Assembly: GCF_036250755.1 (NCBI RefSeq)
Contig: NZ_CP109583.1
Span: forward strand, 8,364,001-8,428,000
Direction: 5' to 3'
Length of the DNA stretch: 64,000 nt
From: Streptomyces uncialis
Lineage (GTDB): Bacteria > Actinomycetota > Actinomycetes > Streptomycetales > Streptomycetaceae
Part shown: positions 27,467-36,507 of the stretch, in pieces
How positions within the stretch are numbered: position 1 is the first letter of the stretch
Layout of the letters: each line of letters begins with the position of its first letter
Made by a program: the position numbers and the translations under genes
Notes under the pieces: model-generated
The model's database searches: none
The model's input: the letters and a program-made list of their open reading frames with translations, nothing else
What the model was told of the DNA's origin: nothing

Positions 27467-27570
27467 CGCCGGGCGGGACGGACCAGGCCGGGCGGGACGG
27501 ACTCGGCCGGGCGGGACGGACTCGGCCGGGCGGGACGGACTCGGCCGGGCGGGACGGACCCGGCCGGGGG
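27467..27570. repeat. 19-bp tandem repeat, about five copies
   Basis: The unit GGCCGGGCGGGACGGACTC starts at 27486, 27505, 27524 and 27543 (last two bases vary), with a degenerate first copy at 27467 and a truncated one at 27562. The array lies between convergent genes and abuts the stop of the ABC exporter gene. Confidence 0.9.
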
Positions 27571-27571
27571 C

Positions 27572-29497
27572 TCAGCCCTGGCGGGCGTCCACGGCCCCCT
27601 CCTCCCCGCGCGCCGCGTCCGTCGGCCCCGTGCCGTCGGCCGCCGTCGCCCGCCGTCCCCGTGGCGGAGGTCCCACCGGCACCGGCCGCAAGGGAGCCGG
27701 GAGGTCGGCGGGGTCGGTGTCGGGCCGCTGATGACGGAAGTACCGGTCGTACAGCAGGCTGTACGAGCCGTTCCGGGCGAGCAGCTCCGTATGGGTGCCC
27801 CGCTCGGTGATCCGGCCCCCGTCGACGACGGCGATCAGATCGGCCTTGCGGACCGTCGGCAGCCGGTGGGCGACGACGAGGGCGGTGCGGTCCGCCGTGA
27901 GGACGTCGAGTCCCTCCTGGATCTGTGCCTCGGTCAGCGGGTCGAGACTGGCCGTCGCCTCGTCCAGGACGAGGACGGGGGCGTCCTGGAGGAAGACCCG
28001 GGCCAGTGCGACGAGCTGCCGCTGTCCCGTCGAGAGGTTGCCCCCGCCCTCGTCGGTACGGGTGTCCAGCCCCTGGGGCAACCGGTCGACCCAGTCGCCG
28101 CCCGCCACCGCGCGGGCGGCGGCCTCGATCTCGCGCGGCCCGGCGCCGGGCCGGCCCCGCCCGATGTTCTCCGCCACGGTGCCGGAGAACAGGAACGGTG
28201 TCTGGGTGACCACCCCCAGATTGCGCCGGTATCCCGCCAGGTCGAGGGTCCGTACGTCCCGCCCGTCGACGAGGAGTTCACCGCCCTGGAACTCATAGGC
28301 GCGGGTGATCAGCCGCACCAGACTGGACTTCCCGGCGCCGGTGTGGCCGACCAGCGCGACCGTCCGGCCCGCCGGGATCGTGAGATCGACACCCTTGAGC
28401 ACCGGGTGCCCGTCGGCGTAGGCGAAACGCACATCGCGCAGTTCGAACGCGCCCCGCAGCCGGGTCACCGGGACCCGGCCGTGCCGGCGGACCGCCGGTT
28501 CCCGGTCGATCAGCGAGAACACCCGCTCGCCCGCCGCGAGGCCCTGCTGGAGCTGGTTCCAGAAGGCCGCGATGCTGGTGAGCGGCGACCAGAACAGCGC
28601 CAGGGCCTCCAGGAACAGCACCCACTCACCGGCCGACATCCCACCCGCCGCGACGGCCCGGCCGCCCACCAGGACCACGGCGACGGTACCGAGCCCGGTC
28701 AGCGAGAGGAGCAGCGGGAAGATCCCGCTGAACAACCGGTTCAACCGGACGCTCGCCAGGTACCAGCGCCGGTCGACCTCCCGCAGCCCCGCCTCGGCCG
28801 ATCCCTGCCCCTGGTGGTTGCGCGTCACGGCGATGCCCCGCAAGGTCTCCTGCACAAAGCCGTTCACCTCGGCCAGGGTCCGCTGCTGCCGCCGCGACGC
28901 CTCCCGAGCCGCCCGCCGGAAGCCGAGGCTCACCAGCACGATCATCCCGGCCACCAGCGCGGTCAGCAGCGCCAGCGGAACGTTGATGACGAAGAGGACC
29001 GCCATCACCAGCACGATCATCAGGACCTGGCCCAGCAGGGCCAGCACCAGGGCGGTGAGTGTCGCGAACGCCTGGGTGTCATGGGTGACCCGGCTGACCA
29101 CCACCCCGGTGGGATGCGCGTCGTGGAACGCCATGTCCTGCCGCATCACCGTCCCGAACACCCGCTCCCGCAGGGCCAGCACCACATCCCCGACCAGCGT
29201 CGCGGTCCGGCGCTCCTGGAGATACGCGCACAGCCACGCCACGCTCCCCGCCGCGAGGATCGCCGCCACCAGCGCGGTCACCGGCCGCTCGCCGCCGTCG
29301 AGGGCGGAGTCCACGGTACGGGCCAGCAGCACCGGTACGGCACTGCCCGCGACCGCGGCGACGACCACGGCGCACGTCACGAACGCCACCGCCGCGCCCC
29401 GGCCGTGGAAGTAGGGGGTGATCCGCCGGACCAGCTCCCGGTCGCTGTACCGGCGTTCGCGCTCCTCCGGCTGTGTGCCGTCCAGCGGATGCGTCAT
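27572..29497 (-). CDS. ABC exporter half-transporter with intact ATPase (second of pair)
   Basis: 641 residues from the ATG at 29497, overlapping the upstream partner gene by 4 nt. The N-terminal part has six membrane helices (residues about 25-330, for example GAAVAFVTCAVVVAAVAGSA). The ATPase domain has Walker A GHTGAGKSS, signature NLSTGQRQ, Walker B VLVLDEATASLD and H-loop VVAHRLPT. All catalytic residues are present, giving the consensus site of a heterodimeric multidrug or metabolite exporter. The C-terminal tail is Pro/Arg-rich. Confidence 0.92.
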   Translation of the reverse strand: MTHPLDGTQPEERERRYSDRELVRRITPYFHGRGAAVAFVTCAVVVAAVAGSAVPVLLARTVDSALDGGERPVTALVAAILAAGSVAWLCAYLQERRTATLVGDVVLALRERVFGTVMRQDMAFHDAHPTGVVVSRVTHDTQAFATLTALVLALLGQVLMIVLVMAVLFVINVPLALLTALVAGMIVLVSLGFRRAAREASRRQQRTLAEVNGFVQETLRGIAVTRNHQGQGSAEAGLREVDRRWYLASVRLNRLFSGIFPLLLSLTGLGTVAVVLVGGRAVAAGGMSAGEWVLFLEALALFWSPLTSIAAFWNQLQQGLAAGERVFSLIDREPAVRRHGRVPVTRLRGAFELRDVRFAYADGHPVLKGVDLTIPAGRTVALVGHTGAGKSSLVRLITRAYEFQGGELLVDGRDVRTLDLAGYRRNLGVVTQTPFLFSGTVAENIGRGRPGAGPREIEAAARAVAGGDWVDRLPQGLDTRTDEGGGNLSTGQRQLVALARVFLQDAPVLVLDEATASLDPLTEAQIQEGLDVLTADRTALVVAHRLPTVRKADLIAVVDGGRITERGTHTELLARNGSYSLLYDRYFRHQRPDTDPADLPAPLRPVPVGPPPRGRRATAADGTGPTDAARGEEGAVDARQG

Positions 29498-31377
29498 AGG
29501 TGGGTCCCCTTCCGCACGGACGGGTGGCGCGGGACGGCCGCCCGCCCCGGTTCGCCCGGATAGGGCGCGAAGATCCGGCGGTACAACGGGCAGCCGTCCA
29601 GCAGCTGTTCATGGCCGCCCTGGCCGACGATCCGCCCCCGGTCCAGGACGAGGATGTGGTCGGCCGCCCGGACACGGGACAGCCGCGGCGTGATCAGGAA
29701 CGTGGTGCGTCCCACCGCCGCCTGCCGCATCGCGAGCTGGAGTTCGTGCTCGGTGACGCTGTCGACGGCGCTGGTCGCGTCGTCCACGGCGAGCACCCGG
29801 GGGTCGGCGACCAGCGCACGGGCGATGGCGAGCCGCTGGCGCTGCCCGCCGGACAGGGTGGCGCCGCGTTCACCGACCACCGTGTCGTAGCCGTGCTCGC
29901 TCGCCATGATGAAGTCGTGCGCCTGCGCGGTACGGGCCGCCGACTCCAGCCGGGAGCGGTCCGCGCCGGTGTCCGCCCCGGCGCTCAGGTTCTCGGCGAT
30001 GGTCCGGGAGAAGAGGACCACGTCCTGCTCGACCACCGCGATCTGGGACCTGAGCGATCCGGTGTCCCACTCGGTGGTGGCGACCCCGTCCACCAGGACC
30101 CGTCCCCGGTCGGGGACGTAGGTGCGGTTCAGCAGACGCAGCACGGTGGACTTGCCGCTGCCGGTGGGCCCGACGACCGCCACGGTGGACCCGGGGGCCA
30201 CCCGGAAGGAGACGTCCCGCAGTACGGGGACGCCGGGGTCGTACCCGAAGCTGACGTTCTCCATCACGATCTCACCGGCGACGGCCGCGCGGTGCGTGCC
30301 GTCGCGCTCGTCCTCGTCGTCCGGGTCGGCCACGACCTCCATGATGCGCCGGGCGCCCGCCGCGCCCAGGTGGATGAGCCCCATGCTGAACGACGCGAGC
30401 TGGGTGGGCGCGCGCAGCGTGCCCATCAGGCCGAGTACGGCGACGAGTTCACCGATGGTGAGAGCACCCGCCCGCAGCAGCGCCACCGAGTGCACCAGGG
30501 CACCCGCCGTGGCGAGGGTGAGCAACAGCGGTGGCAGGGAGAGCGCCTGGGCGCGCGCCTGGCGCACGGCGGCGTCCCGGTACTCCCGGGCGCGGGCGGC
30601 GAACCGGGCCCGCTCCTGCTCCACGCCCCCGGCCGACTCGACCACCTCGATCCCGGCGACGCTCTCGGTGGCCTGGGCCGTCATCGAGCCGAAGCGCTCC
30701 CGGGTGAGATCGGAGACGGGTTCCAGCCGTCGCCCGTGCTCGAACAGGGCCACCGCGAACAGCACCACGAAGAGCACGGGGGAGAGCAGCAGCCGGGGAT
30801 CGATCAGCGCGATGAAGGCGACCGGCATCAGGATGTTGAGGGTGAGGTCGACGGCCATGTCGAAGCCGGGGGAGACCATCAGGTTCAGCGACTCGGCGTC
30901 CCCCGTGGCGCGCGCGGACAGATCACCGACGCGCCGCCGGTCGAACCAGCCCTGGCTCTTGCGCAGCAGACCGGCGAACACCTGCCGACGGGCCTCGCGT
31001 TCCAGGCCGCTCGCGAACGACTCCAGGGAGTACGTGGCGACGACGCCGCTCACCCCCCGGACCACGACGAGCGCCAGCAGGACGGCGACCACGAGGTGGA
31101 AGGTGCCGAGGTCGGGGCGCTCGCCGCCGAGGACCGCGTCGAAGCCGAGACCGACGGTGAGCGGGATCGCGGCGGACAGCACCTGCCACATCAGGCTGCC
31201 CGCGAGATGGACGGCGATGACGAGCCGGAAGGGCCGCGTCTGTCCCAGCAGCCACCGGCCGACACCTTCCCGGCCGACACCCTCCAGGTCGCCGCGGCCG
31301 GGGGCCGGGCCCGCGGGCCCGGCCGGGTCCTCGCCGTCCGCGGATGTACCGGCGCTCATGGCTGTCCCGGTGCTCAT
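29494..31377 (-). CDS. ABC exporter half-transporter with degenerate ATPase (first of pair)
   Basis: 627 residues from the ATG at 31377, preceded by AAGGAGTG; a much longer frame upstream lacks a start signal. Six membrane helices at about residues 60-350 are followed by an ATPase with Walker A GPTGSGKST and signature LSGGQRQR. Walker B is VLAVDDATSAVD, where the catalytic Glu is Asp, and the H-loop is ITPRLS, where the switch His is Pro. This pattern marks the non-hydrolysing member of asymmetric exporters such as TM287/288. It could export a drug or the product of the nearby 34.5-46.5 kb cluster, but nothing links them directly. Confidence 0.92.
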   Translation of the reverse strand: MSTGTAMSAGTSADGEDPAGPAGPAPGRGDLEGVGREGVGRWLLGQTRPFRLVIAVHLAGSLMWQVLSAAIPLTVGLGFDAVLGGERPDLGTFHLVVAVLLALVVVRGVSGVVATYSLESFASGLEREARRQVFAGLLRKSQGWFDRRRVGDLSARATGDAESLNLMVSPGFDMAVDLTLNILMPVAFIALIDPRLLLSPVLFVVLFAVALFEHGRRLEPVSDLTRERFGSMTAQATESVAGIEVVESAGGVEQERARFAARAREYRDAAVRQARAQALSLPPLLLTLATAGALVHSVALLRAGALTIGELVAVLGLMGTLRAPTQLASFSMGLIHLGAAGARRIMEVVADPDDEDERDGTHRAAVAGEIVMENVSFGYDPGVPVLRDVSFRVAPGSTVAVVGPTGSGKSTVLRLLNRTYVPDRGRVLVDGVATTEWDTGSLRSQIAVVEQDVVLFSRTIAENLSAGADTGADRSRLESAARTAQAHDFIMASEHGYDTVVGERGATLSGGQRQRLAIARALVADPRVLAVDDATSAVDSVTEHELQLAMRQAAVGRTTFLITPRLSRVRAADHILVLDRGRIVGQGGHEQLLDGCPLYRRIFAPYPGEPGRAAVPRHPSVRKGTHL

Positions 31378-32163
31378 CGGCACTCCTTCGCTGCCGCCGC
31401 GGCGGACGGGGGCCGCTCCTCGGCCGGATTCGTGTCCACAATATTGATGCCGTACGGAACATGTTTTTTGGTCATGGTCCATCGATTTCTGGTTCCGGTG
31501 TCCGCACGAATTTCCGGTGGCCCGAAAAGGCCCCGCCCGCCGCGTGCCGGGGTGCGGTGAGGCGGCTGCGGGGGCCGCCGCGGAGACATGGGTAAACCGC
31601 TCGCCGACCGGTCGCACAGGCGCGTCGGTCCGCGGATTCGGCGGGAATTCACACGCGGCGACGCGTGGCGAAACGATGTGTCCGGCCCTCGGCCGTCGAG
31701 GGTCGCCAAGGGTGACGGACCCGGTCAGGGGTGTGCGGATCACCTCGTGGGTAGGTACTCGGGTGCGTGTGGTCGGGGGATCGGGCGGCGACGAAATACA
31801 TCGCCGGGGTGCCGCGGCAAGGAAAGTACTTGTTTTTCAAGGGAAACGAAAGCCTGTCCGGACGGGGCCGGAGTGTGGCGCTGGGTGAATATTCAACCAA
31901 TATCGCGGAGGTGTTCGAAGTGCCCCATTGTTGCGGGCGTCATACGTAAGTCGTCGTGCCACCTTTGTGTGGTTGAGCGAAACGATCTGCCTGGGTACGG
32001 TGAGAGCTTGCCGTTGAACAGGTGTGGCCAATGCGCATGTTCGGCAACAAGGTGAACGGGGACGGCGGACACGCCTGAAACGCCACCCGGTCCGGCGGCA
32101 GTGCGGCCCCGCGAGAACGGCATATGTCTTTGACATATGTAGTACCAGTGAGGAGGAGTACGG
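31378..32163. other. AT-richer divergent promoter region
   Basis: No gene supported. Near the exporter start is ATATTG and an 8-bp palindrome CCGTACGG (31450-31457), a plausible promoter and operator. Toward the LuxR gene are CTTGTTTTTCAAG (31828 region) and a 10-bp palindrome TGAATATTCA (31886-31895), again AT-rich for this genome. The region can carry promoters for both divergent genes. Confidence 0.5.
32121..32139 (+). promoter_or_regulatory. Inverted repeat just upstream of the LuxR-type gene
   Basis: CATATGTC (32121-32128) and GACATATG (32132-32139) are perfect arms around TTT, ending 24 nt before the GTG start and just ahead of its GAGGAGGAG ribosome site. It may be an operator overlapping the promoter, or a small hairpin in the mRNA leader. 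Confidence 0.6.
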
Positions 32164-32838
32164 GTGAGTCAGGTGCTGTGCGACACCCCCGCCCCGGGAG
32201 GGCAGCTCGTCGTGACCACCTTCGTCCGTGATGGTGTGCTGCGACTCGGCCTGCGGGCCGTGTTGTCGACGACCCCCATCGTCAGAGAGGTCAGGAACTG
32301 CGGTGACTGGAGCGAGGTGGAGAGCACGTTAGACACGACCCCTGTCGACATCCTCTTCCTGCACGAGGCCGACTACGGCCCCGGCAGGGGGGTGCCCGTC
32401 GACTGCCGGCGCCGGCGCCCGAAAGTACTGCTGCTGCTGAGCGACGCCCAGGTGCGCGAGGACCTGCTGTCCGGTCCGTCCGTCCCGGACGGCTTCCTGG
32501 TCGAGGGCGAACTGACCGCCTCCGCCGTCGAGGACGCCCTCCAGCGCACGATGGCCGGCGAGGTGCCCATGCCCACCTCCTTCACCAGGGCGCTCCTCCA
32601 GCGCGTCGCTGAGCCCGGACCGTCGCGCTGGCGGCGTGAGGTGAGCCTCACCGGCCGCGAGGACGAAGTGGTGCGCTTGCTCGCCCAAGGTCTCAGCAAC
32701 AAGCAGATAGCCCGTCGTCTGGGCATCTCCAGCCACGGCGTCAAGCGGATCGTGGCCAGTCTGCTCCTCAAGCTCGGCGCCCCCAACCGGACGGCCGCCG
32801 TGGTCACCGCGCTCCAGACAGGTCTCATCAGCTACTGA
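32164..32838 (+). CDS. LuxR-type regulator with atypical (aspartate-less) receiver and a TTA codon
   Basis: 224 residues from a GTG behind GAGGAGGAG. Residues about 14-120 keep receiver-domain spacing (LVVTTFVRDGVLRLGLRAVL, VDILFLHEADYGPG). However, the acidic pocket is missing and the phospho-acceptor position is His67. Residues about 158-215 form a LuxR helix-turn-helix (LTGREDEVVRLLAQGLSNKQ, IARRLGISSHGVKRI). Leu56 is encoded by TTA (32329-32331), so translation should need the rare bldA tRNA. Both traits are common in pathway-specific activators of Streptomyces specialised metabolism. It has no cognate kinase nearby. Confidence 0.88.
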   Translation: MSQVLCDTPAPGGQLVVTTFVRDGVLRLGLRAVLSTTPIVREVRNCGDWSEVESTLDTTPVDILFLHEADYGPGRGVPVDCRRRRPKVLLLLSDAQVREDLLSGPSVPDGFLVEGELTASAVEDALQRTMAGEVPMPTSFTRALLQRVAEPGPSRWRREVSLTGREDEVVRLLAQGLSNKQIARRLGISSHGVKRIVASLLLKLGAPNRTAAVVTALQTGLISY

Positions 32839-32849
32839 GGCCGCCCGGC

Positions 32850-32871
32850 GCGGGCGTGCCGACACGCCCGC
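32850..32871 (+). terminator. Hairpin after the LuxR-type gene
   Basis: Nine-bp arms GCGGGCGTG and CACGCCCGC around CCGA follow the stop at 32838 by 11 nt. A modest but plausible rho-independent-like terminator. Confidence 0.6.
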
Positions 32872-34516
32872 CGCCGCCCGGCCCGCGACACCCGGCCCGG
32901 AAGCCCGCCCGCGACGCCCGGTACCCCGAACCTGGGCGGACGTCCCGGGTGGCAGCGGAACTCCTCCCGCACCGCCCGCATGATGTACCCGCCGCGCGGT
33001 CAACTCCCGTGCCGCGGAAGGCTCCCGTGCCGCACGGCTCCCGCCGCGGGAACACCCGGCCCGGAGCCCGTCGCCACAGCACATCGAAGCGGTCGGTCCG
33101 TCGAAGCGGTCTGCCGCCGCGGCGCGTCGAAGCGGTTCGGGAAGCCCGGGAAGTCCTCGCACGTCCATGCTCGTCCCCGCCGGGCCGGCGGGCAAGCGCC
33201 TGCCGGGCGCACGGTCGGTGTAGCCGGAGGGGCAGGCCCGTACGAGCCGGTGACGGCCGGGCGCCCGATCGCTACGTTGGAAGCGGTGCCCGCACGGAGC
33301 ACCCGGGCCCGCACACCGTCACCATCTCCAGCAGCCTCCGAGCGCCGAATTCCCCTGAGGCGCGTGGCGTTTCGCAGCGGCTGGCCGGAACTACCGCTCA
33401 CCACGACGAAGATGGCCCGTCGGGCCGTGCGAAAGCGTGTGCGGGTGTCCCCGTGAGCGGAGGCCGACGGGTGGTGTCCGGGTGGCATGGCCGGCGGGGG
33501 AGCCGCCAAGCGGCTCGGGCGGCACGCGTGACGCCGTACGCGAGGCCGTCCCGTGCGGCGGGCCGCGAGCGCGGCGAGCCCCGGCCGGCGCGGCCGGTCC
33601 GGGTGCCTGAGCCTCTCCTGAGATCCCTCACGGGCTGATCGCGCCGCCGCAACCGCCTTGCGGCACACCGGTGTTCCAGGAGCGGACGTCATCCAAGGGG
33701 ACACGCCTACGTGCCGCGCCTACGTGCCGCGCCTACGGTGACGCCGGGCGCGGGCGGGTCCCGTGACGAGAGGGCCGTACGGCGGACGGTGCGGCACGGC
33801 TACGACCGGGCGCGTACCGGTTCCGGCCCGACGGCCCGACGGCATACCGGCTCACCGAACCAGGATCCGCTGTCCAGCGCTCCGTCCACCGCACCCGTCA
33901 ACCCGCCCGCGTCACGGCATGGGTGGGGCGCGCCCACGGCCCGTGTCTCCGTGGACGCGCCCTCGTGAGTGAGGATGCCCGGCCGTGGCCGCGAGCAGCA
34001 GACACGCTTGGTCGCGCTGTCGGTGTAGCCGGATGGCCATGGTCGGAAGTGGGGGTGCCCGTCGTCCCGCCCAGCGGTCAGACTGTTCGACGGGCCGCCG
34101 GACCGGGCGGGCGCAACGGCACAGGGGCGACGGTCCCGGGAGGGTGATCCGGCAGCGCGACGCCGGACGGTACCCACCGGAATCGTTCCACTCCTGTTCC
34201 CGCTGCGAAGTCCGGCCGCACGCCCGAAGTCGTTCCACCGGTCGAGGTGTTCCCCGGGTCGGCCCCGTGCCGCGTTCCCGGCGCACCGCCCCGGATCCCG
34301 TCCTCGACGGGTCGGCGTGGCCGGTGTGCCGGCGGCCCGTACCCCCGCAGTGCCCGCTTCGCCGCACCACGCCGTTTCACGCTGCCCATGTCGTCCTACG
34401 TCGCTCTATGTCACCCCGATCAGGCGGGAGCAGATGTCCCCCTCGACCCCACCAGACAACCCCCCGTATCCCGGGCCCGGTACCGCCGGCCCGCTCGCAC
34501 GGACGGAGAACGGCTG
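32872..34516. other. 1.6-kb stretch without a supported gene
   Basis: Open frames exist on both strands but are mutually overlapping, Arg/Pro-rich and without known domains. I see no remnant of a recognisable gene. It separates the LuxR-type regulator from the eleven-gene cluster and must hold that cluster's promoter. An in-frame ATG at 34388 upstream of the aldehyde dehydrogenase lacks a good ribosome site. Confidence 0.5.
33706..33737. repeat. 13-bp direct repeat, about 2.5 copies
   Basis: CCTACGTGCCGCG at 33706 and 33719 is followed by CCTACG at 33732, in the gene-free stretch ahead of the cluster. Confidence 0.8.
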
Positions 34517-35965
34517 ATGTGCGCCCACGCGGCCGGACCGTCCGCGACCACCGTGGCCCCGGCGCCGGGCGGTCCCCCGCCCCCGGGTACGGCGCCCGTG
34601 GAGAACCCCGCGCTCGGCGAGGTCTTCGCGCATGCCCCGGTCTGCACGGCCGGGGAACTCGACATCGTCCTGGCCGACGCGGACCGCGCCTTTCCCGGCT
34701 GGGCGGCGGCGCCCGCGGAACTGCGCAAGGAACGGCTGCTCGCCTGTCATCGCGCGTTGCGGGCCGCCGTGGAACCCGTCGCCGATCTCCTCACCAGGGA
34801 GCAGGGCAAACCCCTGCGGCACGCCCGTGCCGAGGTCGAGCTCGCCGCCGACTGGTTCGCGCAGACCGCGCGACTGGAACTGACCCCCAGGAACCTGGTC
34901 GACGACCGGGCCGCCCGCGTCACCCTGGAACGGGTGCCGCACGGTGTCGTCGCCGCGATCGCGCCCTCCAACTTCCCGATCCTGCTGGCCGTGTGCAAGA
35001 TCGCGCCCGCCCTGCTGGCCGGGAACACCGTGGTCCTCAAACCGTCGCCCGTCACCCCGCTGTCCAGTCTGCGGATGGGGGAGGTGCTGGCCGGGGTGCT
35101 GCCGCCCGGTGTCCTCCAGGTCGTCAACGGCGCGGCGGAACTCGGGGCCCGGCTCACCGTCCACGACACCGTGCGGCTGGTGTCCTTCACCGGTTCGGTC
35201 GGCACCGGCCGCGCCATCGCCCGGCAGGCGGCGACCGACCTCAAACGGATCGTGCTCGAACTCGGCGGCAACGACCCGGCCGTGGTGCTGCCGGGGGCCG
35301 ACCCCGTCGCCACCGCCCGGGAGCTGTTCCAGCGGTCCATGGCGAACACCGGCCAGTACTGCGCCGCCGTCAAACGCGTCTACGCCCCCCGGGACACGCA
35401 TCTCGCGCTCGCCGAGGCCATGGCCGGACTCGCCCGCTCCGCGGTGCTCGGCGACGGACTCGACCCGGCCACCGAGTACGGTCCGCTCGTCAGCCGTGAC
35501 GAGCGCGACCGGGTGGCCGCGCTCGTCGACGACGCGGTGCGCTCCGGCGGCCGGGTCCTCGCCGGCGGCCGGGTCCCCGACCGGCCGGGATGGTTCTACC
35601 CGCCCACCGTCGTCACCGGCCTCCCGCCCGGCACCCGCCTGGAGGAGGAGGAGCAGTTCGGCCCGGTCGTCCCGGTCCTCCCCTACGACGACCTGGACGA
35701 GGCACTCCACCGCGCCAACGCCTCCCCCTACGGACTGGGGTTCTCCCTGTGGGGCGACGAGACCGAGGCGAAGGCCCTGGCCTCCCGGGCCCACAGCGGA
35801 ACCGTGTGGGTCAACACCCACGGCGCGCTGCGCCACGACGTGCCCTTCGGCGGTCACCGGCACTCGGGGATCGGCGTCGAGTACGGCCGCTGGGGCCTCA
35901 ACGAGTACACCCAGCTCAAGGTCCACCACTTCGCGCTTAGCCAATCAGAGCAGGAGACGTCATGA
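34517..35965 (+). CDS. Aldehyde dehydrogenase, first gene of the eleven-gene cluster
   Basis: 482 residues from the ATG at 34517 (GGAG eight bases upstream). The ALDH order is clear: IAPSNFPILLAVCKIAPALL, VLKPSPVTPLSSL, SFTGSVGTGRAIA, general-base Glu248 in VLELGGNDPAV and nucleophile Cys282 in NTGQYCAAVKRVY. The C-terminal TVWVNTHGALRHDVPFGG is family-typical. The first 30 residues are Ala/Pro-rich. It resembles broad-range aldehyde or betaine/semialdehyde dehydrogenases, distinct from the paralogue at 21089. Ends in an ATGA overlap with the next gene, so it is co-translated with the cluster. Likely oxidises an aldehyde intermediate of the pathway. Confidence 0.9.
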   Translation: MCAHAAGPSATTVAPAPGGPPPPGTAPVENPALGEVFAHAPVCTAGELDIVLADADRAFPGWAAAPAELRKERLLACHRALRAAVEPVADLLTREQGKPLRHARAEVELAADWFAQTARLELTPRNLVDDRAARVTLERVPHGVVAAIAPSNFPILLAVCKIAPALLAGNTVVLKPSPVTPLSSLRMGEVLAGVLPPGVLQVVNGAAELGARLTVHDTVRLVSFTGSVGTGRAIARQAATDLKRIVLELGGNDPAVVLPGADPVATARELFQRSMANTGQYCAAVKRVYAPRDTHLALAEAMAGLARSAVLGDGLDPATEYGPLVSRDERDRVAALVDDAVRSGGRVLAGGRVPDRPGWFYPPTVVTGLPPGTRLEEEEQFGPVVPVLPYDDLDEALHRANASPYGLGFSLWGDETEAKALASRAHSGTVWVNTHGALRHDVPFGGHRHSGIGVEYGRWGLNEYTQLKVHHFALSQSEQETS

Positions 35966-36507
35966 GTGACACCACACGGGTCGGCGTCGACGAGACGGAC
36001 GGCATCGACCTGACCGGGGTCAAGGTCTTCGTCGGCGGCCCCATCCAGCACGCCATCCGCGACGACGGGTTCCACACCCCGTTGCAGGACGCCATCAGCG
36101 GCATCATCGGCAGGGTCACCGCGGTGGGCGCCACCGTGTTCTCCGCCCATGTCGCGGAGAAGTTCGGCGAGGACACCCCCCTGTTCACCCCGGACCAGGT
36201 CAGTGTGCGCGACCTCGGCTGGATGCGCCGCTGCGATGTGTTCGTGCCCGTGCTGCCGGTCGACGGCGACGGGGACCTCATGCGCACCGACGGCACCCAT
36301 GTCGAACTCGGCTGGGCCTCCGCGCTGGGCAAGCCCATCGTCGTGGTGACCCCCGCGCCGCTCGCCGCGAACGCCAGCCATCTGCTGCGCGGGCTGCCGT
36401 CGGTCGCCGACGTCACCGTCCTCGACCTGGCCGTCGCCCACCGCGACCCGGTGGAGCTGCTCCGGCTGATCGACAAACTGGGACGTGAGGTCGTGATGAC
36501 CAAGTGA
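35962..36507 (+). CDS. Nucleoside 2-deoxyribosyltransferase-superfamily protein (nucleotide N-glycosidase candidate)
   Basis: 181 residues, ATGA overlap. A Rossmann-like start VKVFVGGPIQHAIRDDGFH is followed by WMRRCDVFVPVLPVDGDGD and the family signature GTHVELGWASALGKPIVVV. In nucleoside 2-deoxyribosyltransferases and in MilB/BlsM-type CMP hydrolases, the Glu of this signature (Glu115 here) is the nucleophile attacking the N-glycosidic bond. This predicts release or transfer of a nucleobase. Its place among sugar-nucleotide genes fits nucleoside-type natural products, but substrate is unknown and the N-terminal loop differs from the common GPF motif. Confidence 0.78.
   Translation: MSDTTRVGVDETDGIDLTGVKVFVGGPIQHAIRDDGFHTPLQDAISGIIGRVTAVGATVFSAHVAEKFGEDTPLFTPDQVSVRDLGWMRRCDVFVPVLPVDGDGDLMRTDGTHVELGWASALGKPIVVVTPAPLAANASHLLRGLPSVADVTVLDLAVAHRDPVELLRLIDKLGREVVMTK

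Noticed and set aside
27731..31560. Long open frames (over 600 codons) on the plus strand opposite the two ABC exporter genes
   Set aside because: They mirror codons of well-supported exporters, and show His/Gln/Arg/Pro-rich nonsense composition.
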